Assembly: GCA_964580405.1 (NCBI GenBank)
Contig: CAZOKM010000065.1
Coordinates: forward strand, 1-9,612
Length of the DNA stretch: 9,612 nt
Direction: 5' to 3'
Source of the DNA: JAGTRI01 sp964580405
GTDB taxonomy: Archaea > Thermoproteota > Bathyarchaeia > Bathyarchaeales > DTEX01
Under the pieces are notes generated by a model. That model worked only from the letters and a program-made list of their open reading frames with translations, did not search any database and was not told the DNA's origin. The position numbers and the translations under genes were made by a program. Positions 1-5,866 of the stretch are shown piece after piece; the stretch's first letter is position 1, and each line of letters starts with the position of its first letter.

Positions 1-932
1 ATCACCTCGTCGCTTTCGACTATGCGCCTCGTCTCCTCGTCCTGCCTCTTGCGGTCCTCGCTCATGTTGCTGGTCCTCTTCGTCGGGTCCCTGAGCTTGA
101 ACCTCTCGAACAGCTCGGGGCTCTTCCTGAAGTACGGAACGTACTCGGACATGTGCTGACTCGACTCGGTGTTGAAGTACCCGAAGGCCTTGAAAATCTC
201 AGCTCGGACGATGTCGGGTCCCGCCCAGTGGGCGTCGGGCCTCGAGTAAACGTTCGGGTCCTCGAACTTCTTCCTCAGAAGCGGGTACGCATCCTGCCCG
301 CGCCACTTGAACTCGAGGAACCACGCCATGTGGTTGATGCCCGCGACCCAATACGATACCTCATTGAACGGCACCCCGATGTATCTGGACAATTCAGCAG
401 CTGTTCCCTGCACGCTGTGGCACAGGCCCACGTTTCTTATGCGCGAATAATCATTCATCGCCCAGCACAGCATCGCCATCGGGTTCGTGTAGTTGATAAG
501 CAGAGCGTCTGGGCAAACGTCCTCCATGTCATGACAGATGTCCAGGAGGGCGGGGATGTGGCGAAGCCCATAGAACACTCCACCCGGGCCGATCGAGTCG
601 CCGACACCCTGCTTCACGCCGTACTTCGCGGGAATCATTAAGTCAGGAACGTTGGCTTCCAGCCCCCCGACCCTTATGGAGACGACAACATAGTCAGCCC
701 CTTCAAGGGCGGTTTTGCGGTCGGTGGTCGACTCCAACTTGGTTTCCAAGTCGTGCTGCTTGATGAGCTTCTTGGCGAACGCCGTCGTCATGTCTAGGGC
801 TTCTTGGTTGATGTCCATCAGGGAAATCGTGGAATCTTTGAATTCGGGGTAGGACAGGAAGTCCGTGATCAGATTCCTCGAAAAAACGTGGCTTCCGGCG
901 CCGATGATGACGATTTTTACCAAATCCAACAC
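1..932 (-). CDS. Family 4 glycoside hydrolase (alpha-galactosidase/alpha-glucosidase type), C-terminus cut by the window edge
   Basis: This gene encodes an NAD- and divalent-metal-dependent glycosidase of family GH4, which cleaves glycosides by a redox-assisted elimination mechanism in the cytoplasm. About 310 codons are present, against a usual family length of 430-480, and the reading frame runs off the left edge. Visible signatures are an N-terminal Rossmann motif (VKIVIIGAGS, residues 5-14), QGVGDSIGPGG (108-118), NYTNPM (147-152), the metal-ligand pair Cys171-His172 in GLCHS, and GINHMAW (198-204) with His201, followed by SEYVPYF near the break. The start is uncertain: GTG at 932 would be leaderless, about 25 bp from a TATA-like box at 953-960, while TTG at 923 would use GGTG (933-930) as ribosome binding site. 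Substrate specificity (galactoside, glucoside or glucuronide) cannot be read from this part. Family assignment is firm; substrate is not. Confidence 0.9.
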   Translation of the reverse strand, partial: MLDLVKIVIIGAGSHVFSRNLITDFLSYPEFKDSTISLMDINQEALDMTTAFAKKLIKQHDLETKLESTTDRKTALEGADYVVVSIRVGGLEANVPDLMIPAKYGVKQGVGDSIGPGGVFYGLRHIPALLDICHDMEDVCPDALLINYTNPMAMLCWAMNDYSRIRNVGLCHSVQGTAAELSRYIGVPFNEVSYWVAGINHMAWFLEFKWRGQDAYPLLRKKFEDPNVYSRPDAHWAGPDIVRAEIFKAFGYFNTESSQHMSEYVPYFRKSPELFERFKLRDPTKRTSNMSEDRKRQDEETRRIVESDEV

Positions 933-952
933 CTGAACAGAAAATATGTAAC

Positions 953-960
953 GTATAATG
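953..960 (-). promoter_or_regulatory. TATA-like box for the GH4 gene
   Basis: On the minus strand the sequence reads CATTATAC, centred about 25 bp upstream of the GTG at 932, which is the usual archaeal TATA-to-start distance for a leaderless transcript. It implies that the GH4 gene may have its own promoter even though it follows the PAC2 gene by only 85 bp. This rests on spacing and composition alone. Confidence 0.35.
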
Positions 961-1017
961 CTTAATTCGTTTGTGCTGTCTAGGTTCGACTGTGTGACAG
1001 AATAATGCTTGAGGCTT

Positions 1018-1767
1018 TTAAATGAACCATTCGGGCTTGAGTTCCTTTTCCCTCTGCTCCTTAGCTAAAGCGCCGAAGTCGAAGGGCGAAAGGAAGTCAG
1101 CCAACTCCTCAGCGTCCCTCAGGTCGTCGAAGTCGAGCTTTAATCCGAGTGGCGCAGAAACCGCTTTTAGGACGGCCTTCGCAGCCTCAACATCAAGACT
1201 GGTTCCCTGAGTCTCAGCCAGAAGACAGAAGCCCTTCATCCCTCGGATGGCAGCCAGCCCGATGAGGAGGCCTGCTATACCGTAGATTTCGCCACCCAAT
1301 TTCTGGGCGCCGAGGTTTGATGCTTCGTGCGCGGTTTCGGCGTCTGACGCTGCGAAATAGAGTGTTGGCCCACTCACTTTTCGTCCGGGTCTATAACCGC
1401 CTAGGGTCATGACGTAACGGCAGCCTAGGCTTTCGGCGATGTCCAGTATACTGCCGCAGAGCTCGTATTGCCCTCGCCGCGTGAGGGCTTGGGTGTTCCC
1501 ATACAGGAGAATCAGGTCTCGGCTGCACCTGTCGTCCGCCTTGTGGTAGTACAAATGGCAGAACGGAGACTTCAGCGAACCGTCCTTAGCGGTAATCGAA
1601 ACATCAGGAAAGGAAACAGCATTCACTTCAGCGAAGCGCTTCGCGCCTAGCTTCTTTATCAGGTAGGCGACTGCGATGTTCGCCACGAGCCCAATTCCTG
1701 GGAGCCCCTCAACCAGCACGGGGTCCTTGAGCTTCGGCTTCTCCGACTGCCTGACGACACTGGACAT
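1018..1767 (-). CDS. PAC2 family protein (archaeal proteasome assembly chaperone-like)
   Basis: This 249-residue protein belongs to the PAC2/DUF75 family, which is widespread in archaea and related to eukaryotic proteasome assembly chaperone 2. The archaeal members are usually annotated as proteasome assembly chaperones, but direct evidence for that role is limited. The diagnostic N-terminal segment LVEGLPGIGLVANIA (about residues 18-32) is present, followed by the central SLGCRYVMTLGGY (about 114-126) and IYGIAGLLIGLA in the second half, with a helical charged C-terminus. Length is normal for the family and there is no signal peptide or membrane segment. The ATG at 1767 has GAGGA about 11 nt upstream. 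The gene lies 67 bp downstream of the corrinoid activation-protein gene on the same strand and 85 bp before the GH4 gene. Co-transcription with the upstream gene is possible; no functional link is evident. Confidence 0.9.
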   Translation of the reverse strand: MSSVVRQSEKPKLKDPVLVEGLPGIGLVANIAVAYLIKKLGAKRFAEVNAVSFPDVSITAKDGSLKSPFCHLYYHKADDRCSRDLILLYGNTQALTRRGQYELCGSILDIAESLGCRYVMTLGGYRPGRKVSGPTLYFAASDAETAHEASNLGAQKLGGEIYGIAGLLIGLAAIRGMKGFCLLAETQGTSLDVEAAKAVLKAVSAPLGLKLDFDDLRDAEELADFLSPFDFGALAKEQREKELKPEWFI

Positions 1768-1834
1768 GTACGCGCATTCCTCAGGTTAAGGACGGCTTCG
1801 ACCTCAAAAAGGCTTTCGTTTCCTCAATGCGGAC

Positions 1835-2548
1835 TCAGTGCTCGCAGCCTAGCGGGAAGTATTCGCCGCTGAACGGCTTTCTCCTATTCATGCACCTTTC
1901 TCTCGGGCAGTACTGGCAGGCGTCGTACTCTTTAGAAGTCGCCGCGAGGATTCCCGAAACCGATTTCCGCGGAACCATCAAAAAACTGGGCGTGAGGTTT
2001 ACTCCGATGTTCTTTTGCGGCTCGAGAGCTTCGAAAATGGCCTTCTGCTGGTCGATGCCGAAGAGCTTGCCCGTCCCCGTGCCCGGGCTGAAGCCGGAGA
2101 CCTTCGCTCCAAGAGCCTCCTCCACGCGGGCTTTAACGTAGGCTGAGACTTGCCTGAGGGCGTAGTCGCCCGTCTGCTCGAGAACCCAACCGTTGAGGAT
2201 GCTCGTCTTCCCCTGCGCGGAGGCTTCCCTCTCGAGGCTTTCGCCTATCGTGGCGACGAACAGTGCGACGGTCTGCCCCTTTTCGAGCACGTCTGAGAGG
2301 ATAATGCTCTGGACGGCTTGCCCAGTCTCCAGCGTGACCCGCGCTTCTTCGACGGCTTTGACCTCGGTGAACGCGTAGACCGCTCTGGGGCTAATCAGGC
2401 CGAGACCCTTTTCGACGGTTGACTGTGCCTCCTGCTGCTTCGAGGGCACAATCCTCATTGTCCGAAGGACGTCGTCCGCGCGAATTTCGACTAATACGGG
2501 GTCAACAATAATCGTCAAGGGGTTCAATCCACGCGCATGTTTCCTCAT
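1835..2548 (-). CDS. Stand-alone B12-dependent methionine synthase activation-domain protein
   Basis: This 237-residue protein matches the activation domain of cobalamin-dependent methionine synthase (Met_synt_B12 family) but lacks the other MetH domains. In MetH that domain binds SAM and supports reductive remethylation of inactive cob(II)alamin. Diagnostic is the stretch from about 152 to 200, with GFSPGTGTG, then IGVNLTPSFLMVPRKSVSG, which parallels the MetH region ending TESFAMWPGASVSG. The C-terminus has a cysteine cluster, C211-x2-C214-x4-C219 and C235, that could bind an Fe-S cluster or zinc. I start at the ATG at 2548, 20-27 bp downstream of a minus-strand TTTAAATT box. The same frame stays open to 3031, but that stretch is antisense to the isomerase gene and contains the promoter, so I exclude it. 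No corrinoid methyltransferase is visible nearby. The partner (a core methionine synthase or a methylamine-type corrinoid protein) is therefore unknown. Confidence 0.85.
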   Translation of the reverse strand: MRKHARGLNPLTIIVDPVLVEIRADDVLRTMRIVPSKQQEAQSTVEKGLGLISPRAVYAFTEVKAVEEARVTLETGQAVQSIILSDVLEKGQTVALFVATIGESLEREASAQGKTSILNGWVLEQTGDYALRQVSAYVKARVEEALGAKVSGFSPGTGTGKLFGIDQQKAIFEALEPQKNIGVNLTPSFLMVPRKSVSGILAATSKEYDACQYCPRERCMNRRKPFSGEYFPLGCEH

Positions 2549-2567
2549 CCCTTCAAAGGCGAGAGGG

Positions 2568-2575
2568 AATTTAAA
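2568..2575 (-). promoter_or_regulatory. TATA box for the activation-protein gene
   Basis: The minus strand carries TTTAAATT about 24 bp upstream of the ATG at 2548. This fits an archaeal TATA box driving a leaderless mRNA, and it supports the short start over the long open frame. It is half of a divergent promoter region shared with the isomerase gene. Confidence 0.5.
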
Positions 2576-2614
2576 CGTTCCATCAAACGGAGTGCGGGCG
2601 CTTTTTCCGCATAG

Positions 2615-2622
2615 CATAAATT
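2615..2622 (+). promoter_or_regulatory. TATA-like box for the isomerase-like gene
   Basis: CATAAATT lies about 26 bp upstream of position 2642-2645, so transcription could begin about 15-20 nt before the ATG at 2661. It falls inside the in-frame upstream extension of that gene, which argues against using the GTG at 2592 as the start. Prediction from composition and spacing only. Confidence 0.35.
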
Positions 2623-2660
2623 CGGAGAGGAACAACAATGCTGGAGTGGTAAGTGAGTGC

Positions 2661-3515
2661 ATGTTCAAGAACCTTAATGTTGGCGCCTTGGGCGTTAAGG
2701 CCACGTTTTTCGAGGCTGTTGAGCTGGCGAAGGTCGGCGGCTTCCAAGGCCTAGACATTGATGTCTTCGAAATGGAAAACGTCCTCAAAACGAAGTCCGC
2801 AGAGGAAATAAAAAGTTTGCTCAAAAAGAACAAGCTGAAGCTGGGAGGCTGGGGGCTGCCCGTCGAGTTCCGAAAGGACGACGAAACCTTCAGGAAGGAC
2901 CTTGAAAGGCTTCCGTCTCTCGCTGAAGCCGCAAAGAAAGTTGGCTGCTTGAGGGTCTTCACGTGGATTATGCCTGCCTCTGACACTCTGACATTCGAAG
3001 AGCATTTCAAGTTGCACGTTGAGAGGCTCAAAGCAGTAGCTCAAATCCTCAGCGATTACGGGTGCGTTCTGGGTCTCGAGTTCGTCGGCCCCAAGACTTC
3101 GCGGCTAAACCGCAAGTACGAGTTCATCCACACGATGGACGGCATCCTCGAGCTGCGGAAGGCGATGAAAGCCGAGAACGCTGGGCTGCTCCTGGACTGC
3201 TGGCACTGGTACACTTCGCACGCGACGGTCGACCAGATTAAACAGCTAAAAAGTGGCGACGTGGTCTACGTTCACGTCAACGACGCGCCCTCGGGAGTCC
3301 AAGTCGACGAGCAGCTGGACTGGGTCAGGAGGCTGCCCGGAGAGACGGGAGTAATCGACATCGCAGGATTCCTTAAGGCATTGAAGCAGATAGGTTACGA
3401 TGGACCCGTGACTCCCGAGCCCTTCGATAAAAGCCTCGCTGAAATGCCCGCTCAGGAAGCGGTCAGAAAAGTCGGCGAATCGATGGACAAGATCTGGAAG
3501 CAGGCAGCAGTCTGA
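2661..3515 (+). CDS. Sugar phosphate isomerase/epimerase-like TIM-barrel protein
   Basis: This 284-residue protein has the xylose-isomerase-like TIM-barrel fold (AP endonuclease 2 superfamily). The family includes inosose dehydratases, hydroxypyruvate isomerases and ketose 3-epimerases. The usual four metal ligands can be placed: Glu140 in GLEFVGPKT, Asp179 in LLLDCWHWY (with His182), His205 in YVHVNDAP, and Glu253 in TPEPF. The barrel starts directly at MFKNLNVGALGVKATFFEAV, so I use the ATG at 2661; the open frame continues to a GTG at 2592, but that segment contains a TATA-like box. Upstream GGAGTGG and GTGAG are weak ribosome-binding candidates. It diverges from the corrinoid activation gene and is followed by a T-tract terminator. 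The reaction cannot be named from sequence. A carbohydrate role fits the GH4 and sulfatase genes in the window, but that is inference. Confidence 0.85.
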   Translation: MFKNLNVGALGVKATFFEAVELAKVGGFQGLDIDVFEMENVLKTKSAEEIKSLLKKNKLKLGGWGLPVEFRKDDETFRKDLERLPSLAEAAKKVGCLRVFTWIMPASDTLTFEEHFKLHVERLKAVAQILSDYGCVLGLEFVGPKTSRLNRKYEFIHTMDGILELRKAMKAENAGLLLDCWHWYTSHATVDQIKQLKSGDVVYVHVNDAPSGVQVDEQLDWVRRLPGETGVIDIAGFLKALKQIGYDGPVTPEPFDKSLAEMPAQEAVRKVGESMDKIWKQAAV

Positions 3516-3528
3516 TTGCTGTTAAAAC

Positions 3529-3545
3529 CGTCTTTTTTCTTATTT
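3529..3545 (+). terminator. T-tract terminator after the isomerase-like gene
   Basis: CGTCTTTTTTCTTATTT follows 13 bp after the stop codon at 3515. Archaeal RNA polymerase terminates at such T-rich tracts without needing a hairpin. It fills most of the short gap to the convergent small gene at 3544. Confidence 0.55.
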
Positions 3546-3879
3546 ATACGGGCGGGAAATAGTTCTTAAGCAGCGGCTCGAAGGCTTGCTGGGTCCTCTG
3601 TCCTAGGGCGCAGGCGTCGAAGTCCTTGGGGGATATCGTCGCGAGGCAGTACTCCTTCGAGCAGAAGATTTCGGACATGAAGGTCGAACGGTTGCCTGAC
3701 TCGTCGACCAGGTACACGACGTTGGGCTCGAAGTCGCCGAGGTCCAGGTAAATCGGGTCGGGGTGCGGGAACTGGTCGTGGGTGCCTCGGTAGTGCTTGC
3801 GTATCTCTGCCGCCACGTCCGCTTTCATCTGGCCAATCATGAACGCCCCGCACCTTCGGCACACAGCAGCATACGGCAT
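3544..3879 (-). CDS. Small Cys/His protein of unknown function, possible zinc binding
   Basis: I do not recognise this 111-residue protein. The N-terminus reads MPYAAVCRRCGAFMIGQMK, with C7-x2-C10, and the next candidate ligands are His29 and His34, giving C-x2-C-x18-H-x4-H. This is looser than a classical zinc finger but compatible with metal binding. More cysteines sit at 73, 78 and 90. The middle (PIYLDLGDFEPNVVYLVDES) looks like beta strands, and there is no membrane segment from this start. The open frame extends to 3924, but the ATG at 3879 lies 26-32 bp downstream of a minus-strand TTTTTAAG box, so the shorter form is preferred; the extension would add an artificial hydrophobic leader. 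It diverges from the nucleotidyltransferase-fold gene and converges on the isomerase gene with a 28 bp gap. Codon use looks real and shadow frames are poorer. Confidence 0.65.
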   Translation of the reverse strand: MPYAAVCRRCGAFMIGQMKADVAAEIRKHYRGTHDQFPHPDPIYLDLGDFEPNVVYLVDESGNRSTFMSEIFCSKEYCLATISPKDFDACALGQRTQQAFEPLLKNYFPPV

Positions 3880-3904
3880 AAATGTTAGAAATACAGCAGC
3901 TAAC

Positions 3905-3911
3905 TTAAAAA
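3905..3911 (-). promoter_or_regulatory. TATA-like box for the small Cys/His protein gene
   Basis: The minus strand reads TTTTTAAG, centred about 29 bp upstream of the ATG at 3879. This is consistent with a leaderless or near-leaderless transcript. Together with the plus-strand box at 3930-3937 it makes an 87 bp divergent promoter region. Confidence 0.35.
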
Positions 3912-3929
3912 TTTTGACCCGCAATTATC

Positions 3930-3937
3930 TTATACAT
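3930..3937 (+). promoter_or_regulatory. TATA-like box for the nucleotidyltransferase-fold gene
   Basis: TTATACAT lies about 33 bp upstream of the ATG at 3967, so a transcript could begin within about 10 nt of that ATG. This supports the first ATG over the one at 3991. Confidence 0.4.
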
Positions 3938-3966
3938 AGGCACACCCAACGAGTCACTGTTTAGGG

Positions 3967-4557
3967 ATGGTTCAAGTGCACACTAGTCCAATGCTTGACA
4001 AGAAACTGGTCGAGGAAACGCTGATATCTGTTCTAAGCGAGGTTAAACCTGAGGCTAAGGGCGTTGAATACCGTTTTTTGGGAACGGGCGCAGCTCTCCT
4101 TTACGGTGTAGTGATGCCTGCGGGGGACATCGACATTTTGGTGAAGGAGCGTAGGGGAGTCGACGTGTTCAGTAAAGGGCTCAAAAGGTTTGAGTGCTTA
4201 ATGGCGCCCACATTTCTGGAGGACATGAGGCAGTACTACGCTGAGCACAGAATAGACAGCGTTGAAGTAGACGTCAGCACCGTGGAAATCGAGACTGACG
4301 CGGACTGGATTGAAACTTATGGTTCTGGACCATGGACCCATTATGTATCACTGCCTTGCGGACCGTTCCAGGTTCCGACGGTGAAGCTCGAGCTCCGCCT
4401 CATCACGGAATTGTATAGAAACCGCCCAGAAAGGTACGAGCCCATAATAAAATTTCTTAAGACCAAAAAATTTGATGAGAGCCTGTTGAAGCGGGGAACA
4501 AAGATTTTGCCAGAGGAACTGCAATCCAAAGTTTACAGCGAACTTGGATTACATTAA
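3967..4557 (+). CDS. Nucleotidyltransferase-fold (DNA polymerase beta superfamily) protein
   Basis: This 196-residue protein carries the signature of the polymerase-beta-like nucleotidyltransferase fold: FLGTGAALLYGVVMPAGDID (37-56), in which Asp54 and Asp56 are the expected metal-binding pair, and Asp102 in VEVDVS as the candidate third carboxylate. Such proteins transfer nucleotides to proteins, RNA or small molecules, and in archaea many small members act in toxin-antitoxin pairs or remain uncharacterised. The C-terminal part (PTVKLELRLITELYRNRPERYEPIIKFLKTKKFDES) is charged and helical, as in nucleotidyltransferases that judge a second locus or substrate. The ATG at 3967 is chosen for its TATA-like box; the ATG at 3991 (MLDKKLVEE) is an equal alternative because the intervening eight residues look unconserved. 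It is preceded divergently by the small Cys/His gene and followed convergently by padR. The substrate is unknown. Confidence 0.75.
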   Translation: MVQVHTSPMLDKKLVEETLISVLSEVKPEAKGVEYRFLGTGAALLYGVVMPAGDIDILVKERRGVDVFSKGLKRFECLMAPTFLEDMRQYYAEHRIDSVEVDVSTVEIETDADWIETYGSGPWTHYVSLPCGPFQVPTVKLELRLITELYRNRPERYEPIIKFLKTKKFDESLLKRGTKILPEELQSKVYSELGLH

Positions 4558-4560
4558 CCC

Positions 4561-4580
4561 AAAAAAGGTAATGAAAAAAA
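4561..4580 (-). terminator. T-tract terminator after the padR-type gene
   Basis: On the minus strand the stop codon of the regulator (ending at 4582) is followed immediately by T7 (4580-4574), then by T6 (4566-4561). This is a strong archaeal-type T-rich terminator, and it occupies the whole 24 bp convergent gap. Confidence 0.6.
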
Positions 4581-4581
4581 G

Positions 4582-4917
4582 TCACTCTCGTTTCGGGCTG
4601 TACTGCTGGAAGATTTCGTCGAAGACGCAGCAGAAGTACTTGCACGCCTTTTCGATTCCGCGTCTGCCCTCGTCCGAAAGCGTGTAGGTCGTGGTTCTGC
4701 CCCGTCTTTCCATTTCAACGAGCCCCCTCTTCCGGAGCTCCTTCAGCGCGGGGTAGATTGTTCCAGCCGTCGGCTTGGTTCCCTTCCTCCTTCCAAGCTC
4801 CTTTGAGATGTCCTGCCCGTTCATGGGCTTCTTAGAGAGGAGCCAGAGTATGTAGAAGGACAGCATGCCCCGCATGTCGCAGCACTCGGGAACCTCTACG
4901 GACTGGTTTCCACTCAT
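4582..4917 (-). CDS. PadR family transcriptional regulator, cysteine-rich, divergent from arsM
   Basis: This 111-residue protein is a PadR-type winged-helix repressor. The DNA-binding domain spans about 17-90, with MLSFYILWLLSKKPMNGQDISKEL, the typical PadR motif TAGTIYPALKELRKRGLVE (about 50-68), and the wing GRTTTYTLSDEGR. It has five cysteines placed outside the winged-helix core: Cys12-Cys13 (ECCDM), Cys92, and Cys96-Cys97 (YFCCVF). These could form a thiol site for As(III); that role is inferred from the cysteines and from arsM next door. The ATG at 4917 is preferred over the open frame to 4977 because the longer form would swallow the TATA box and one operator. From 4917 the transcript would be leaderless, starting about 26 bp from the shared TATA box. 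Operator copies on both sides of that box suggest autoregulation plus control of arsM. Confidence 0.88.
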   Translation of the reverse strand: MSGNQSVEVPECCDMRGMLSFYILWLLSKKPMNGQDISKELGRRKGTKPTAGTIYPALKELRKRGLVEMERRGRTTTYTLSDEGRRGIEKACKYFCCVFDEIFQQYSPKRE

Positions 4918-4924
4918 GGCTAAG

Positions 4925-4940
4925 TATTGGGCTTCCGATA
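4925..4940. promoter_or_regulatory. Operator copy 1 (imperfect dyad), padR side
   Basis: TATTGGGCTTCCGATA is an inverted repeat, TATTGG and CCGATA around a 4-bp spacer, with one mismatch to a perfect dyad. It lies between the shared TATA box and the ATG of the padR-type gene, over its expected transcription start. It matches operator copy 2 at 14 of 16 positions. Presumed binding site of the PadR-type protein. Confidence 0.7.
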
Positions 4941-4942
4941 CA

Positions 4943-4952
4943 TTTATATATT
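4943..4952. promoter_or_regulatory. Shared bidirectional TATA box of the padR-type gene and arsM
   Basis: TTTATATATT reads as a TATA box on both strands. On the minus strand it is preceded by purine-rich CGAAA, a good BRE match. It sits about 26 bp from the padR-type ATG (4917), and on the plus strand would place the arsM transcription start near 4970-4978. The two operators flank it nearly symmetrically. Confidence 0.65.
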
Positions 4953-4963
4953 TCGAAAGGAAA

Positions 4964-4979
4964 TATTGGGCATCCAATA
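4964..4979. promoter_or_regulatory. Operator copy 2 (perfect dyad), arsM side
   Basis: TATTGGGCATCCAATA is a perfect inverted repeat, TATTGG and CCAATA around GCAT. It lies at the predicted arsM transcription start, 17 bp before the ATG at 4997, and is 39 bp centre-to-centre from operator copy 1. Its position fits a repressor that blocks RNA polymerase initiation. Confidence 0.75.
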
Positions 4980-4996
4980 ATTAGTTGAGTGAAAGA

Positions 4997-5755
4997 ATGA
5001 AAGAAGCAGAAATTAAGGAAATAGTCAAAAAAACGTACGGGGAAATCGCCGAGTCGTCCAGCGAATGCTGCCAATCGTGCGGATGCGGGTGCAGCTCATC
5101 CCTCGAATCTGCAATAAACGTAGGCTACTCGGAGGAGGACCTGAAGGGCGTACCCGAAGACGCGGTTCTCGGCTTGGGCTGCGGGAACCCCGTGGCTCTG
5201 GCTGGCTTGAAAGAGGGCGAAACCGTCCTAGACCTCGGCTCCGGAGGCGGCATCGACGTCTTCATTGCGGCCAACAAGGTCGGCGCAGGCGGCAGAGTGA
5301 TCGGCGTCGACATGACCGAGGCGATGATCCACAGGGCGAGGGAAACGGCTTCCAAGCACGGCTACGGGAACGTTGAGTTCCGTCTGGGCGAGATCGAGAG
5401 CCTGCCCGTTGAGGACGGCTCTGTGGACGCCGTCGTCAGCAACTGCGTGATAAACCTGTCCACGGACAAGGAAAAAGTTTTCCGCGAAGCCTACAGGGTC
5501 CTGAAGCCCGGCGGCAGAATCCTGATCTCGGACATCGTGACGGAGGGAGAACTCCCCCAAATAGTCAGGAGGAACCTCAGGGCCTGGGCGGGGTGCCTGG
5601 CGGGCGCGTTGCAGAAGACCCAGTACCTTGACGCCATAAGGAAGGCAGGATTCAACGACGTGAAGGTTGTCGGCGAAACGGCACAAAACGTGGAAGTCAC
5701 CAAAAAGCTGAAGCTCAAAGTTTCAAGCGTACAGGTGGAAGCCCATAAAAGCTGA
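4997..5755 (+). CDS. arsM: Arsenite S-adenosylmethionine methyltransferase ArsM
   Basis: The product methylates As(III) using SAM, giving methylated and partly volatile arsenicals. The 252-residue protein has the SAM motif VLDLGSGGG (77-85), an acidic VIGVD (101-105), and the three cysteines expected for arsenic binding: Cys62 in LGLGCGNPVALA, Cys150 in SNCVINLSTDK, and Cys200 in WAGCLAGAL. The spacing of the last two (50 residues) equals that of Cys174 and Cys224 in the algal enzyme CmArsM. A Cys-rich N-terminus (C24, C25, C28, C30, C32) is a common extra in ArsM proteins. I chose the ATG at 4997, preceded by GAGTGA; an in-frame TTG at 4985 would add MSER. The gene diverges from the padR-type regulator and has an operator over its predicted transcription start. 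A T6 tract follows the stop codon. Confidence 0.95.
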   Translation: MKEAEIKEIVKKTYGEIAESSSECCQSCGCGCSSSLESAINVGYSEEDLKGVPEDAVLGLGCGNPVALAGLKEGETVLDLGSGGGIDVFIAANKVGAGGRVIGVDMTEAMIHRARETASKHGYGNVEFRLGEIESLPVEDGSVDAVVSNCVINLSTDKEKVFREAYRVLKPGGRILISDIVTEGELPQIVRRNLRAWAGCLAGALQKTQYLDAIRKAGFNDVKVVGETAQNVEVTKKLKLKVSSVQVEAHKS

Positions 5756-5757
5756 CC

Positions 5758-5770
5758 ATTATTTTTTGTT
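5758..5770 (+). terminator. T-tract terminator after arsM
   Basis: CATTATTTTTTGT begins two bases after the arsM stop codon and contains T6 at 5762-5767, the usual archaeal termination signal. No hairpin is needed or seen. Confidence 0.5.
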
Positions 5771-5800
5771 GTGACGTAATTTTCGGTTCTACGTTTTCTT

Positions 5801-5862
5801 CTGGTCTGGTTCGCTTAACATTTTTCTTTTTTGTTTGAACAACAAACGCCAAGCTGAGTAGA
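5801..5862. repeat. Left flank of the intergenic repeat, related to 8960-9020
   Basis: GGTCTGGTTCGCTTAACA at 5803-5820 resembles GGTCTGTTTTGCTCATCA at 8962-8979 (the first 20 aligned positions from 5801 and 8960 match at 15). In both places a TCTG core recurs 62 bp downstream (5805 to 5867; 8964 to 9026). It is a diverged unit of the repeat family below, in the arsM to maturase gap, which holds no gene. Confidence 0.45.
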
Positions 5863-5866
5863 CCTG

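Noticed and set aside
153..641. Plus-strand 162-codon open frame
   Set aside because: It is the complement of the GH4 gene, whose motifs are unmistakable. The frame has no start signal and no recognisable domain.
2549..3031. N-terminal extension of the activation-protein frame to 398 residues
   Set aside because: It lies antisense to the well-supported isomerase gene, spans the divergent promoter, and its sequence is Ser/Phe-rich without family similarity. The recognisable protein begins at the ATG at 2548.
3544..4557. HEPN/MNT toxin-antitoxin pair (R27-x6-H34 in the small protein)
   Set aside because: The genes are divergent rather than in tandem. The Arg/His spacing sits at the N-terminus and overlaps a putative zinc motif, and the predicted strands do not fit an all-helical HEPN fold.
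5228..5686. Minus-strand 152-codon open frame antisense to arsM
   Set aside because: It is a shadow of the high-GC arsM coding sequence and has no domain or start signal.
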